This document shows, piece by piece, positions 8,575 to 17,734 of a stretch of DNA of 64,000 nt (position 1 is the first letter of the stretch; every line of letters begins with the position of its first letter). Origin of the DNA: Sphingopyxis panaciterrae. GTDB lineage: Bacteria; Pseudomonadota; Alphaproteobacteria; Sphingomonadales; Sphingomonadaceae. Location: NCBI RefSeq assembly GCF_011762125.1, contig NZ_JAASQN010000001.1, forward strand, positions 1,426,001 through 1,490,000. The letters are read 5' to 3'. The translations under genes were made by a program, and so were the position numbers. The notes under the pieces are model-generated. The model was not told the origin of the DNA. It worked only from the letters and a program-made list of their open reading frames with translations, and did not search any database.

Positions 8575-9377
8575 ATCGTTTCGATCCGGCCGATGCCATA
8601 CGGGGCCAGCGCCGCGAGTGGCGGCGGCGGCCGGTCGGCGCTGCGCGTGAACACCGCGATCCCGGGCGTTGCCGTCTGGGGCCACTCCTGCCCCTCGGTC
8701 AGATGGGCGATGCGGCGCGCGATGCCCGCGGCGCCGTCGATCAGCTTTACGCCGGGACCGGCCGCCGCCTGAAGCTCCTCCTCAAGCAGGGGGAAATGGG
8801 TGCACGCGAGCACGATCACGTCGATGGCATCGCCGCCGGGCTGGTCTCGTAGTCCCGCGACCGCACGCGCGACGACGGCGGGATCGATGGGGTCGCCGCG
8901 CAGCTTCGCCTCGGCGCCGGTGACGAGGCCGGGGCTGCCATGACGCAGCACGATCTTGTCACCCGCAAAGCGCGCGCTGAGATCGTCGACATAAGGCTGG
9001 CGCACTGTCGCTTCGGTGCCGAGTACGCCGATGACGCCGCTTCTCGTCAGCTCCGCCGCGGGCTTGATCGCGGGCACTGTGCCGACGATCGGCAGGTCGA
9101 GCGCGGCGCGCACATGCGCGAGCGCGATCGTCGATGCGGTGTTGCACGCGATCACCGCCAGACGCGGCTGGTAGCGTTCGACGAGACGCCCGAGCAGCGC
9201 GGGAACGCGCGCGGCAAGCTCCGCCTCGCTCTTCTGGCCATAGGGCAGGCCGGCATAATCGGCGGCATAGACGATCGGCGCGGTCGGCAGCAGCGCGCGC
9301 GTCGGCCCGAGCACGGTGAGCCCGCCAAGGCCGCTGTCGAAGAAGAGGAGGGGCGCGTCGCGAGGCGGTGATGACAT
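8571..9377 (-). CDS. murI: Glutamate racemase
   Basis: 268 residues from the ATG at 9377. MurI makes D-glutamate for peptidoglycan. The catalytic cysteines are C78 in ACNTAST and C192 in ACTHFP, and FDSGLGG at 13-19 binds substrate. An ATG at 9413 would add 12 residues (MSPAPPPANAAR); I prefer 9377 because family members start just before the first strand. Alanine racemase, the other D-amino acid supplier for the wall, is at 51.8 kb. Confidence 0.93.
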   Translation of the reverse strand: MSSPPRDAPLLFFDSGLGGLTVLGPTRALLPTAPIVYAADYAGLPYGQKSEAELAARVPALLGRLVERYQPRLAVIACNTASTIALAHVRAALDLPIVGTVPAIKPAAELTRSGVIGVLGTEATVRQPYVDDLSARFAGDKIVLRHGSPGLVTGAEAKLRGDPIDPAVVARAVAGLRDQPGGDAIDVIVLACTHFPLLEEELQAAAGPGVKLIDGAAGIARRIAHLTEGQEWPQTATPGIAVFTRSADRPPPPLAALAPYGIGRIETI

Positions 9378-9433
9378 GCGTGCGGCGTTAGCAGGAGGAG
9401 GGGCGGGGCTCAATTGTTCCGTTCCCTGCTTCC

Positions 9434-9459
9434 GTCATCCCGGCGAAGGCCGGGATGGA
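9434..9459. repeat. Intact REP palindrome
   Basis: The palindrome GTCATCCCGGCGAA-GGCCGGGATGGA lies in the murI-plsY gap. It is the intact reference copy for the two half-palindromes at 17306-17319 and 25990-26006. Confidence 0.7.
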
Positions 9460-9550
9460 TGCTGGTCCATTTTGATCGTCATCACTATCGAATCCATTGA
9501 TTGCGCCGAACAACATCGCCACACTGGCCGCGAATGGAGCGGGGACTTTC

Positions 9551-10153
9551 ATGACGATATTCTTGTTGATCGGTGCGGGCTATTTGCTGGGCTCGATCCC
9601 CTTCGGGGTCATCCTGACCCGGCTGTCCGGCGCAGGCGACCTCAGGCAGATCGGGTCGGGCAATATCGGCGCGACCAACGTGCTGCGCACCGGGCGCAAA
9701 GGGCTGGCAGCGGCGACGCTGATCCTCGACGGGGCAAAAGGCGCGGCGGCGGTCCTGCTGGCGCGCCATTTCGCCTCCGAATTCGGCCAGGATGGCGCGA
9801 TGATCGCCGGCGCGGCGGCGATGATCGGTCATTGCTATCCAGTGTGGCTGAATTTCCGGGGCGGCAAGGGGGTCGCGACGTTGCTCGGCCTCGCGCTCGC
9901 GCTTGCCTGGCCGATCGGGCTGGTATTCGCTGCGGTGTGGCTCGGCACCGTGCTGCTGCTCCGCATCTCGTCGCTCGGCGGCATGCTCGGCGCGATTTCG
10001 GCGCCGGTTGCGGCGCTGGCGTTCGGCTATCCGGTTTACGCCATCGGCCTTGCCGGTCTCGCGGTGATCGTGCTGTGGCGCCACCGCGAGAATATCGCCC
10101 GGCTGCGCGCGGGAACCGAGCCGCGGATCGGCGGAAAGAAAGACGCGGCGTGA
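9551..10153 (+). CDS. plsY: Glycerol-3-phosphate acyltransferase PlsY
   Basis: 200 residues, integral membrane protein. It transfers an acyl group from acyl-phosphate to glycerol-3-phosphate, the first step of phospholipid synthesis. The three cytoplasmic motifs are visible: GSIPFG at 14-19, GSGNIGATN at 36-44, and GHCYPVW with GGKGVAT within 93-110. ATG at 9551 is chosen because the membrane segment starts directly after it; an earlier in-frame ATG at 9497 would add 18 polar residues. The stop overlaps the dprA GTG start. Confidence 0.93.
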   Translation: MTIFLLIGAGYLLGSIPFGVILTRLSGAGDLRQIGSGNIGATNVLRTGRKGLAAATLILDGAKGAAAVLLARHFASEFGQDGAMIAGAAAMIGHCYPVWLNFRGGKGVATLLGLALALAWPIGLVFAAVWLGTVLLLRISSLGGMLGAISAPVAALAFGYPVYAIGLAGLAVIVLWRHRENIARLRAGTEPRIGGKKDAA

Positions 10154-11235
10154 CCCACGCCGAACGGCTGGCGCGGCTGCGGTTGATCCGCACACCGCAT
10201 GTCGGCCCGGTCAGCTGGCACCAGTTGATGCAGCGTTTCGGGTCGGGCGAGGCGGCGCTCGACGCGCTTCCGGATCTCGTGCTGCGCGGCGGGGCAGGGA
10301 AGGCGCGCATTGCGCCCGCCGAGGTCGCGCTGCGCGAGTTCGACCGCGCGGCCGAGCTCGGCGCACGCCATGTCTTCAGCGACGAAGCCGATTATTCGCG
10401 GCTCCTGCGCGAGGTTGACGGGGCACCGCCGGTGATCGTCGTGCGCGGCGATGCGGCGATGGTCCACCGGCCGTGCGTGGCGATCGTCGGGGCGCGCAAC
10501 GCCTCGGCGGCCGCCTGCCGCTTTGCGCGCCAGCTTGCCGCCGATCTGGCGGCGCGCGATGTCACGGTGGTGAGCGGGCTGGCGCGCGGCGTCGACACCG
10601 CGGCGCATATCGGCGCGCTTGGCGGGGCGACCGTCGGCGTGATCGCGAGCGGGATCGATATCGCCTTTCCCCCCGAAAACGCCGCGCTGCAGGAGAAAAT
10701 CGCTACCGACCAGCTTCTGATCGCCGAACAGCCGCCTGGGGCCGAACCGCTGGCGCGGCATTTCCCGTCGCGCAACCGGATCATCGCGGGGATGGCACAT
10801 GGCACGGTGGTGATCGAGGCGGCGCCGCGATCGGGGTCGCTGATCACCGCGCGGCGTGCGGGCGATTATGGGCGCGAGGTGATGGCCGTCCCGGGCTCGC
10901 CCCTCGATCCGCGGGCGCAGGGCTGCAACATGCTGATCCGCGAAGGCGCGACGCTGATCCAGAATGTCGACGATGTGATCGAGGCGGTCGGGCCGATCGA
11001 TACGCGGATGGTCCGCGAACCGGTGCAGGCCTTTCGCGCGACGCCTATCGCGCCGGAGGCGGGCGACGGCGACCGGCGCGGCATCGCCGAACTGCTCGGG
11101 CCGACGCCCGTCGCGATCGACGAGATTGTCCGCCAATCGGGCCAGCCTCCGACGACAGTGCAGCTTGTCCTGCTCGAACTCGAACTCGCGGGCCGGATCG
11201 AGCGGCATGCAGGCGCCAAAATTTCCCTGCTGTGA
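10150..11235 (+). CDS. dprA: DNA-processing protein DprA
   Basis: 361 residues with a GTG start inside the plsY stop (GTGA overlap). DprA loads RecA on incoming single-stranded DNA during transformation. The Rossmann-like SMF domain has AIVGARNAS at 111-119 and SGLARGVDTAAH at 142-153, then FPSRNRIIAGM. A C-terminal winged-helix-like part occupies the last 60 residues. The open frame continues upstream well into plsY but this is an artefact of GC-rich sequence. The plsY-dprA-topA order is common in alphaproteobacteria; here four genes separate dprA from topA. Confidence 0.93.
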   Translation: MTHAERLARLRLIRTPHVGPVSWHQLMQRFGSGEAALDALPDLVLRGGAGKARIAPAEVALREFDRAAELGARHVFSDEADYSRLLREVDGAPPVIVVRGDAAMVHRPCVAIVGARNASAAACRFARQLAADLAARDVTVVSGLARGVDTAAHIGALGGATVGVIASGIDIAFPPENAALQEKIATDQLLIAEQPPGAEPLARHFPSRNRIIAGMAHGTVVIEAAPRSGSLITARRAGDYGREVMAVPGSPLDPRAQGCNMLIREGATLIQNVDDVIEAVGPIDTRMVREPVQAFRATPIAPEAGDGDRRGIAELLGPTPVAIDEIVRQSGQPPTTVQLVLLELELAGRIERHAGAKISLL

Positions 11236-11349
11236 TGCGCCGCACAGCGAGCCAAGATGCAGTAATATAACGATTCGTCTTGGTTCAGCCACGGTTCAGC
11301 GGCCGAACGACAGGCTGATGATATGGTATCACATGCGGGGAGATTGTGG

Positions 11350-12963
11350 ATGCGTAGCCGATATCTGACCGGAGCGACGATGCTGGCCGTTTTGGCATCT
11401 GCACCCGCGCCGCTGCCGATCGCGGCCGCTTATGCGAAGCCCGCCGGCGGCCAGCAGGGCTTCTGTCGCACCGCCGACCCGCTGCCCCGGCTCGATCCCG
11501 AAGTTCAGCCGCAGCAGCAATCGAACGGCGATCTCAAGACGAGCGGCACGAGGGCCGATCGCGAACGGAGCGACGAAGCGATCCCACCGCCACCGCCGCC
11601 GCCTCCACCGCCGCCGACGCCCACGCCATCCGCTCCGCCACCGAGCTATGCCGGCGATGACGATAGCGCGAGCGTATCCGAAGTGATCGTATCGGCCACA
11701 CGGGTCGGTGGATCGAAAGCCGGATCATCGGCCTCGTCGGGCAAAAGCGAGCGCAGCGCCGAGCCCGCCTCGCCGGTCCCTGGATCGTCCGCCGACATGC
11801 GGATGCCGATGCCGCCGATCGAGCCGTCGCGTCCTTATCCCCAGCCGCAATCGGGCCTATTGACCGCCGGCGAGCATGACGACTTGCTCAACCCCGAACT
11901 TTACGCCGCTTATGTGAACCGCAGCAATCTGGGGCAGGAAATCCGGGTGCTGCCGCGCGTCGACACGATGCGCGTGGTCACGGTGAAGGTGAGCGACCGC
12001 AGCGGTCAGCCTATCCCGTTTGCCGACGTGATCGTGACCTGTTCGGACGGCAACAGCATCACCATGGCGACGCAGGCCGACGGCAGCGCCGTTTTCTTCC
12101 CCGGGCTCGACCGGCTGAGCGACCGGATTACGGTAACCGCCCGCAAGGCAGGGCAGACGATCGCCAATGCGCGGCCGGTGCTGGTCGCGGACGCCGCGGG
12201 AGGCCAGACCGTCGGGCTGACCGCGAACGCGGCGGCGTCGAAGGTCTCGAAGCTCGACCTGATGCTGGTCGTCGACACGACCGGCAGCATGGGTGACGAG
12301 ATCAGCTATCTGCAGGCCGAATTGCGGTCGATCATCGCCGCGATCACCGCGAAGCATCGCGACCTCGATATCCGCGTCGGCTTTGTCTTCTACCGCGATA
12401 TCGGTGACGAATATGTCACGCGCACCATCGCGTTCGACAGCGACATCGGGCGCGTGCAGGGCCAGCTTGCCCGGCAATATGCCAGCGGTGGCGGCGATTA
12501 TCCCGAGGCGATGGACCAGGCGCTGATCCGTGCGGTCGGCCAGCAATGGCGGCCCGACGCGGCGAAATCGCTGCTGCTCGTCGCCGATGCGCCGCCGCAC
12601 GACGAACAGTTCGGGCGGACGTGGGCCGCCGCCGAGGCCGCGCGCGCCAAGCGTATCCAGATCACGCCGGTTGCCGCATCGGGGGTCGCCGACAAGGCCG
12701 AATATGCGATGCGCGCGATGGCGGCGGCGACCCAGTCGCGTTACCTGTTCCTCACCGACGACAGCGGCATCGGCAACCCGCACGCACCGCCGGCGATCGA
12801 CTGCTACCTCGTCACCCGGCTCGACGCACTTGTCCGCCGCGTGATCGACAGCCAGATCAGCGGCCGCCGGATCGAGCCCGAGGAACAGGAGATCATTCGC
12901 AGCGTCGGCAAATATGACGCGGGCAAGTGCATCCTGCCGGCCGACTTCAAGTGGAAGAATTGA
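11350..12963 (+). CDS. Secreted vWA-domain protein with TonB-box-like motif
   Basis: 537 residues. After a signal-like N-terminus (1-29), residues 79-98 are almost all proline. EVIVSATR at 111-118 resembles the TonB box of sphingomonad receptors. Residues 205-280 look like a carboxypeptidase-regulatory-like beta sandwich. The vWA domain starts near 303 with the MIDAS motif DTTGSMGDE at 309-317. Such domains bind ligands through a metal. The start at 11350 is preferred over 11323 because the signal peptide begins there. It probably acts in the periplasm or at the outer membrane; the partner is unknown. Confidence 0.78.
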   Translation: MRSRYLTGATMLAVLASAPAPLPIAAAYAKPAGGQQGFCRTADPLPRLDPEVQPQQQSNGDLKTSGTRADRERSDEAIPPPPPPPPPPPTPTPSAPPPSYAGDDDSASVSEVIVSATRVGGSKAGSSASSGKSERSAEPASPVPGSSADMRMPMPPIEPSRPYPQPQSGLLTAGEHDDLLNPELYAAYVNRSNLGQEIRVLPRVDTMRVVTVKVSDRSGQPIPFADVIVTCSDGNSITMATQADGSAVFFPGLDRLSDRITVTARKAGQTIANARPVLVADAAGGQTVGLTANAAASKVSKLDLMLVVDTTGSMGDEISYLQAELRSIIAAITAKHRDLDIRVGFVFYRDIGDEYVTRTIAFDSDIGRVQGQLARQYASGGGDYPEAMDQALIRAVGQQWRPDAAKSLLLVADAPPHDEQFGRTWAAAEAARAKRIQITPVAASGVADKAEYAMRAMAAATQSRYLFLTDDSGIGNPHAPPAIDCYLVTRLDALVRRVIDSQISGRRIEPEEQEIIRSVGKYDAGKCILPADFKWKN

Positions 12964-12977
12964 TCGGGGGATAGGCG

Positions 12978-13490
12978 ATGATGATCTTGTCGCTGTTCGC
13001 TGCGCTGGCGACCGCCCCTTTGAACAATGAGCCTGTCGTGTCGCGCCAGGAGCGGGACGCGATCGTCGAAGCGGCGGGGTTCCGCCCCAGTCTTGGAGGC
13101 GCGTTCTGGATATGGCGCGATCCGTCCGATCCCGAAAGCGAATGCGATGCCGCCGCCGTCGACATTGTCGAACTGCGCGACCGGAACGACGACGGACGCG
13201 CCGACGCGTTGATCGCGGCGGACGGGCCTTGCTACGACAATCAGGGACCCGGTCACCTGCTCGTCGCGGCAACCGGATCGGGGTGGCGGCTGATTGCCGC
13301 CGATCTTGGGCGAGAGCCCCGCTTCTATCCGCGTACCGGGATCGAATGGCCCGACATCGAACATGGCGATGCCGATATACGCGGTTGCCGGGCCTTCGAC
13401 CGTTGGGACGGTGTCGCCTATGCCGCCGGTGGAACATCGCGCGAAGGGCATGTCTGTGAACTGCGCCCGCCTTTCGCACAGAAGAAGTGA
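12978..13490 (+). CDS. Exported protein of unknown function with a DxNxDG-type loop
   Basis: 170 residues with a short hydrophobic leader (MMILSLFAALATA). DRNDDGRAD at 68-76 matches the calcium loop seen in dockerin and FG-GAP-like repeats. Four cysteines (SEC, GPC, RGC, HVC) suggest two disulfides. It begins 14 bases after the vWA gene, so the two may form an operon and act together in the envelope. No enzymatic motif was found. Confidence 0.7.
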   Translation: MMILSLFAALATAPLNNEPVVSRQERDAIVEAAGFRPSLGGAFWIWRDPSDPESECDAAAVDIVELRDRNDDGRADALIAADGPCYDNQGPGHLLVAATGSGWRLIAADLGREPRFYPRTGIEWPDIEHGDADIRGCRAFDRWDGVAYAAGGTSREGHVCELRPPFAQKK

Positions 13491-13625
13491 AACAGGGTTG
13501 CGGAAGGTGATGGTGCGCCTCCCGGCTTGACTTGCTCCTCCAACTGACCGATGCGAACCCCGTGGGTCGCTTCGGGGAACCCTTGCCGCTCGATTGGACC
13601 GGTGAGGGTCGGAGGACCAGAATCC

Positions 13626-14618
13626 ATGAAAAAACTGCTGCCGGCTGTTGCCGTACTGGCGCTGCTCGCCCAGCCCGTTCACCTTGCCGCGAAGGAGGTG
13701 GAGCCCGTCAGGATATCGGGGCCCGCCAATGCAAAGGGTGTTACCGCCGTGACCGTCGGTGCTTTCAATGTCGGTTTCATTTTTGAATCGATCGATCGCA
13801 CTGCGGCATCGGGCGGATTGATGGGCGCGTTCGGCGGGACGACGAAGGCGAAGAGTGAACTGGTCGGGGTGACGCCCGAAATGATGCAGGCGATCACCGA
13901 CGCGGCCTATGCCGATTTCGTGTCGCAGCTGACCGCCGGCGGTTACACCGTCCAGCCCGCCGCCGATCTGTTCGGCCACGCGTCGCTCGCAAAAACCAAA
14001 TCGCAGGCGGTGCCGCTCGATATCAACCTTGCGCTCGAAAAGGGCAGCAAGGGGAAGGCGACCTATTTCAAGCCGTCGACATTGCCCTCGCTGCTGATGA
14101 TTCCCGGTGACTTCATGGGCAGCGGGATGAGCAGCATGGGCATCAACATGTCGGCGGGGCAGGCGGTCGGCGCGCTGAACAATTATGCGCGCGAAAGCGG
14201 CGTCGGGGTGATCGACGTCGTCTATCTGATCGATTTTTCGCAGCAGAAGCGGCCGGGCGCATTCAGCTTCGGCGGGCTTCAGGTCAACAGCGCGCTGTCG
14301 GTCAGCGCCGATTATTCGCGCATGACGCTGATTGCGCCGAGCGGCAAGCAGTCGGTGATCACGGTCAAGGCACCGGTCGCAGTCGAGGGCGAATTCGTCG
14401 AGAAGAGCGACGCGTCGAGCGGCACCGACAAGGCGCTGCAGTCGGGCGCCAACGTCGCGGGCGGTGTCGCCGCGGTGATGGGTTTCGGCGGGCTGCGCTT
14501 CGGCAAGACGCGCAAGTTCGAATTCACCGCCAAGCCGGGCAATTATGAGGAAGGCGCCGCGAAGGCCGCAAGCCTGGCGAGTGCGATGCTGCTCGGGCGG
14601 CTGGGCGCGCTTCGCTGA
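13626..14618 (+). CDS. Exported protein of unknown function
   Basis: 330 residues. Signal peptide 1-22 (MKKLLPAVAVLALLAQPVHL). The mature part starts AKEVEPVRISGPANAKG and is rich in glycine, serine and small residues; VGAFNVGFIF and several valine-rich stretches suggest a beta-rich fold. A GGVAAVMGFGG segment near the C-terminus is hydrophobic but short. ATG 13626 follows GGAGG. I do not recognise the family; it resembles exported beta-rich proteins common in sphingomonads. Confidence 0.7.
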   Translation: MKKLLPAVAVLALLAQPVHLAAKEVEPVRISGPANAKGVTAVTVGAFNVGFIFESIDRTAASGGLMGAFGGTTKAKSELVGVTPEMMQAITDAAYADFVSQLTAGGYTVQPAADLFGHASLAKTKSQAVPLDINLALEKGSKGKATYFKPSTLPSLLMIPGDFMGSGMSSMGINMSAGQAVGALNNYARESGVGVIDVVYLIDFSQQKRPGAFSFGGLQVNSALSVSADYSRMTLIAPSGKQSVITVKAPVAVEGEFVEKSDASSGTDKALQSGANVAGGVAAVMGFGGLRFGKTRKFEFTAKPGNYEEGAAKAASLASAMLLGRLGALR

Positions 14619-14625
14619 TCGATCA

Positions 14626-14660
14626 ATCGTCGCCCCCGGTGAAAGCGCGGGGGCGACGAT
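14626..14660. terminator. 12-base-stem hairpin before topA
   Basis: ATCGTCGCCCCC at 14626-14637 pairs perfectly with GGGGGCGACGAT at 14649-14660, directly after the stop at 14618. It probably ends the upstream transcript. It is also related to the CCGTCGCCCCCGCG palindrome at 49041. Confidence 0.55.
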
Positions 14661-14748
14661 AAGGTTTCAAATCCCCCTTGACGGGATGGCCCGGCGCCCG
14701 CCACCCTCGCGCGTACGTACGTAAGAGTTTCCGGGGAACGAATTTTTC

Positions 14749-17304
14749 ATGCAATTGGTAATTGTGGAATCGCCCGCCAAGGCGAAGACGATCGAGAAGT
14801 ATCTGGGTCGCGATTTCAAGGTGCTGGCCAGCTACGGCCATGTTCGCGACTTGCCGCCCAAGGACGGGTCTGTCGATCCCGACGACGGCTTTGCGATGGA
14901 ATGGCAACTCTATCCCGACAAGGCAAAGCGGCTGAAGGAAATATCCGACGCCGCCAAGACTGCCGACCGCCTGATCCTCGCGACTGACCCCGATCGCGAG
15001 GGCGAGGCGATCAGCTGGCATGTGCAGGAATTGTTGCGGCAGAAAAAGGCGCTTCCCGCCGCGGTCGACCGCGTGACCTTCAACGCGATCACCAAGCAGG
15101 CGGTGACCGACGCGATGGCGCGTCCGCGCGCGCTCGACGAGGATCTGATCGACGCCTATCGCGCCCGCCGTGCACTGGACTATCTGGTCGGCTTCACCCT
15201 GTCGCCGGTGCTGTGGCGCAAGCTGCCCGGCGCCAAGTCGGCGGGGCGGGTCCAGTCGGTTACGCTGCGCATGGTCGTCGAACGCGAGCGCGAGATCGAG
15301 GCCTTTGTCGCGCAGCAATATTGGTCGGTGACCGGCCTGTTCGAAATGGGCGGGACACCGTTCCGGGCGCGTCTGGCGCGATGGCGCGGCGACAAGATCG
15401 AGCGGCTGACGATCGGCACCGAAGCCGACGCGCGCGCCGCCGAGGCCGATGTGAAGGCGGGTCATTTCACCGTCGACCTGGTCGAGACCAAGCCGCTGAC
15501 GCGCAACCCGCCGCCGCCCTTCACAACCTCGACCTTGCAGCAGGAAGCGGCGCGCAAGCTCGGTTTCTCGGCAAGCCACACAATGCGGATCGCGCAGGCG
15601 CTCTATGAGGATGGCGCGATCACCTATATGCGTACCGACGGCGTCCAGATGGACGGCAGCGCGATCAGCGCGGCCCGCAAGGCCATCGCGACGCGTTACG
15701 ACGGTGGTTATGTCCCCGACCAGCCGCGCCAGTATCAGACCAAGGCGAAGAATGCGCAGGAAGCGCATGAAGCGATCCGCCCGACCGATTTTTCGAAGGA
15801 CAAGGCCGGCGGCGGCGACCATGCGCGCCTTTACGACCTGATCTGGAAGCGCGCGATGGCGAGCCAGATGGCGTCGGCGCGGCTCGAACGTACGAGCATC
15901 GACCTGACCGACGGCACCGGCAAGACGATGTTGCGGGCGTCGGGGCAGGTCGTGAAATTCCCCGGCTTCCTCGCGCTTTACGACGAAAGCCGTGATGATG
16001 CGGGCGACGATGACGACGCACGCCTGCTGCCCGCGATGGCCAAGGGTGACGCACCGGCAAAGACCGGTGTCGAAGTCGAAAGCCATGAGACACAGCCGCC
16101 GCCGCGCTATTCGGAGGCAAGCCTCGTCAAGAAGATGGAGGAACTCGGCATCGGGCGTCCGTCGACCTATGCGTCGATCGTCCAGGTGTTGAAGGACCGC
16201 GGTTATGTAACGGTCGAGAAGAACCGCTTCATTCCCGAAGAGAGCGGCCGGCTGCTGACCGCGTTCCTTGAGCGCTTCTTCGAACGCTATGTCGAATATG
16301 ATTATACCGCCGGGCTCGAGGAAGAACTCGACGACGTGTCGGGCGGCCGCGCCCAGTGGCAGGCGGTGCTCGAACGCTTCTGGCGCGATTTCAAGCCGCG
16401 CACCGGCGAGGTGATGGAGCAGAAGCCGTCGGAAATCACCGCGGCACTCGACGAATTCCTCGGTCCCTATCTCTTCCCCGACAAGGGCGACGGTACTGAT
16501 CCGCGCCTCTGCCCCAATTGCGGCACCGGGCGGCTGGCGCTGCGCGGCGGCAAGTTCGGACCGTTCATCGCGTGCAGCAACTATCCCGATTGCAAGTTTA
16601 CGCGAAAATTCGCGCAACCGGGCGGCAGCGATGCGGGCGATACGGGGCCAGAGACGATGGGCAATGATCCCGACAGCGGGCTGGAAGTGACGAAGCGCAG
16701 CGGGCGCTTCGGCCCTTATATCCAGCTTGGCGACGGCAAGGAGGCGAAGCGTTCGTCGATCCCGAAGGACATCCCCGGCGAGGATTTCGACCTCGATTAT
16801 GCGCTGCGGCTCTTGAGCCTGCCGCGCGAAGTCGGGACGCATCCTGAAAGTGGCAAGCCCATCATGGCGGGGCTGGGGCGTTATGGCCCCTATCTTCTCC
16901 ACGACGGCAAATATGCGAAGCTGACGGGGACCGCCGAAATCTTTGACATCGGCATGAACGCCGCGGTCGTCCGTATCGCCGAAGCAGCGGCGGGCGGCGG
17001 GCGCGGGCGGACGAAGGCCGAGCCGCTCAATACCTTTGGCCCGCATCCGACGAGCGGCGGCGAGATGAAACTGATGGAAGGGCGCTTCGGCCCCTATGTC
17101 ACCGACGGCACGACCAACGCGACGCTGCCGAAAACCGCCGATCCGGCCACGCTGACCCTCGAAGAGGCGATCGCGCTGATCGATGCGCGTGCGGCGAAGG
17201 GTCCGGCGAAGGGCAAGAAGAAGGCGGCGCCGAAGAAAAAGGCACCGGCGAAGAAGCCGGCCGCAAAAAAGGCGCCTGCGAAGAAGGCTGCGTCCACGGA
17301 GTGA
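14749..17304 (+). CDS. topA: DNA topoisomerase I
   Basis: 851 residues, type IA topoisomerase that relaxes negative supercoils. The TOPRIM strand QLVIVESPAKAKTIEKYLG is at residues 2-20, and the active-site tyrosine is Y293 in ITYMRTDG. A zinc ribbon begins CPNCGTG near 588. Three GR(F/Y)GPY repeats follow, typical of bacterial TopA C-terminal domains. The last 35 residues are a lysine/alanine/proline tail usual in high-GC bacteria. Two bases separate the stop from the first base of the left half-REP of the island. Confidence 0.96.
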   Translation: MQLVIVESPAKAKTIEKYLGRDFKVLASYGHVRDLPPKDGSVDPDDGFAMEWQLYPDKAKRLKEISDAAKTADRLILATDPDREGEAISWHVQELLRQKKALPAAVDRVTFNAITKQAVTDAMARPRALDEDLIDAYRARRALDYLVGFTLSPVLWRKLPGAKSAGRVQSVTLRMVVEREREIEAFVAQQYWSVTGLFEMGGTPFRARLARWRGDKIERLTIGTEADARAAEADVKAGHFTVDLVETKPLTRNPPPPFTTSTLQQEAARKLGFSASHTMRIAQALYEDGAITYMRTDGVQMDGSAISAARKAIATRYDGGYVPDQPRQYQTKAKNAQEAHEAIRPTDFSKDKAGGGDHARLYDLIWKRAMASQMASARLERTSIDLTDGTGKTMLRASGQVVKFPGFLALYDESRDDAGDDDDARLLPAMAKGDAPAKTGVEVESHETQPPPRYSEASLVKKMEELGIGRPSTYASIVQVLKDRGYVTVEKNRFIPEESGRLLTAFLERFFERYVEYDYTAGLEEELDDVSGGRAQWQAVLERFWRDFKPRTGEVMEQKPSEITAALDEFLGPYLFPDKGDGTDPRLCPNCGTGRLALRGGKFGPFIACSNYPDCKFTRKFAQPGGSDAGDTGPETMGNDPDSGLEVTKRSGRFGPYIQLGDGKEAKRSSIPKDIPGEDFDLDYALRLLSLPREVGTHPESGKPIMAGLGRYGPYLLHDGKYAKLTGTAEIFDIGMNAAVVRIAEAAAGGGRGRTKAEPLNTFGPHPTSGGEMKLMEGRFGPYVTDGTTNATLPKTADPATLTLEEAIALIDARAAKGPAKGKKKAAPKKKAPAKKPAAKKAPAKKAASTE

Positions 17305-17305
17305 T

Positions 17306-17319
17306 GTCATCCCGGCGAA
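17306..17319. repeat. Left half of a split REP palindrome
   Basis: GTCATCCCGGCGAA is the left half of the intact element at 9434-9459, but the sequence after it is unrelated. The matching right half is at 25990-26006. Joined through the shared GCGAA they rebuild one perfect REP, which marks the left edge of the 17.3-26.0 kb block. Confidence 0.6.
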
Positions 17320-17612
17320 CCCGAGGCCGAGCAACACCTGAGATGATACGGATATCGACGCCATCATCGAGCAAGTGCGTGGCGAAGCGGTAGCGCAAGG
17401 CGCGCGGTCCGGCGCGCTTGTCGATACCGGCTGCCTCGGCCGCTTCGACGACGACGCGATAGAGTTGGCGCGTGCCGATCGGGGCCGAGGCTCTCGGTCC
17501 GGGGTCGATATCGCTGACCTCGAGCGCCGACACTTCGGCGACGCGCAGCCCGGCGCCATAGGCGACCGACAGGGCGGTCTGATACTTGAGGCAGCGCGTG
17601 GTGCCAGGGTAA
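17320..17612 (-). pseudogene. Degraded tyrosine recombinase (XerC/IS91-associated integrase type)
   Basis: Read on the minus strand, YQTALSVAYGAGLRVAEVSA is followed by LEVSDID, then TRQLYRVVVEAAEAAGIDKR and RFATHLLDDGVDIRII. These are pieces of a tyrosine recombinase catalytic domain. The N-terminal half is missing, about 50-60 residues are deleted between SDID and TRQL, and the HxLRH box reads PRALRYR. A one-base shift near 17340 turns QVLLG into the wrong frame. The reading ends at the half-REP. No functional product is possible. Confidence 0.72.
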
Positions 17613-17734
17613 GAATGGCTCCTTCTATGCGTCAGTATTAATCATTTGCGCCGGTAGAGAGGGAAAGCGTTAATTCGTCCCCGGCGGGCATATAAAGATC
17701 ATAGCGAGCATCCCCGTCGCAAAAGGGGACTGTA

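Noticed and set aside
9316..10149. Upstream extension of the DprA frame over plsY
   Set aside because: It overlaps murI and plsY in another frame; the GTG at 10150 fits the family start.
14713..14724. ACGTACGT-type alternating run upstream of topA as a regulatory repeat
   Set aside because: Only about 11 bases long, no second copy and no known role; judged chance.
14623..17559. Very long open frame antisense to topA (978 codons)
   Set aside because: GC-rich sequence commonly leaves the antisense frame open. TopA on the plus strand has all family motifs and the minus frame has none; only the part beyond the topA stop (recombinase remnant) is real.
17620..17734. Fur box upstream of the TonB receptor at 17735
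   Set aside because: No 19-base GATAAT-like dyad was found, so iron regulation cannot be supported.
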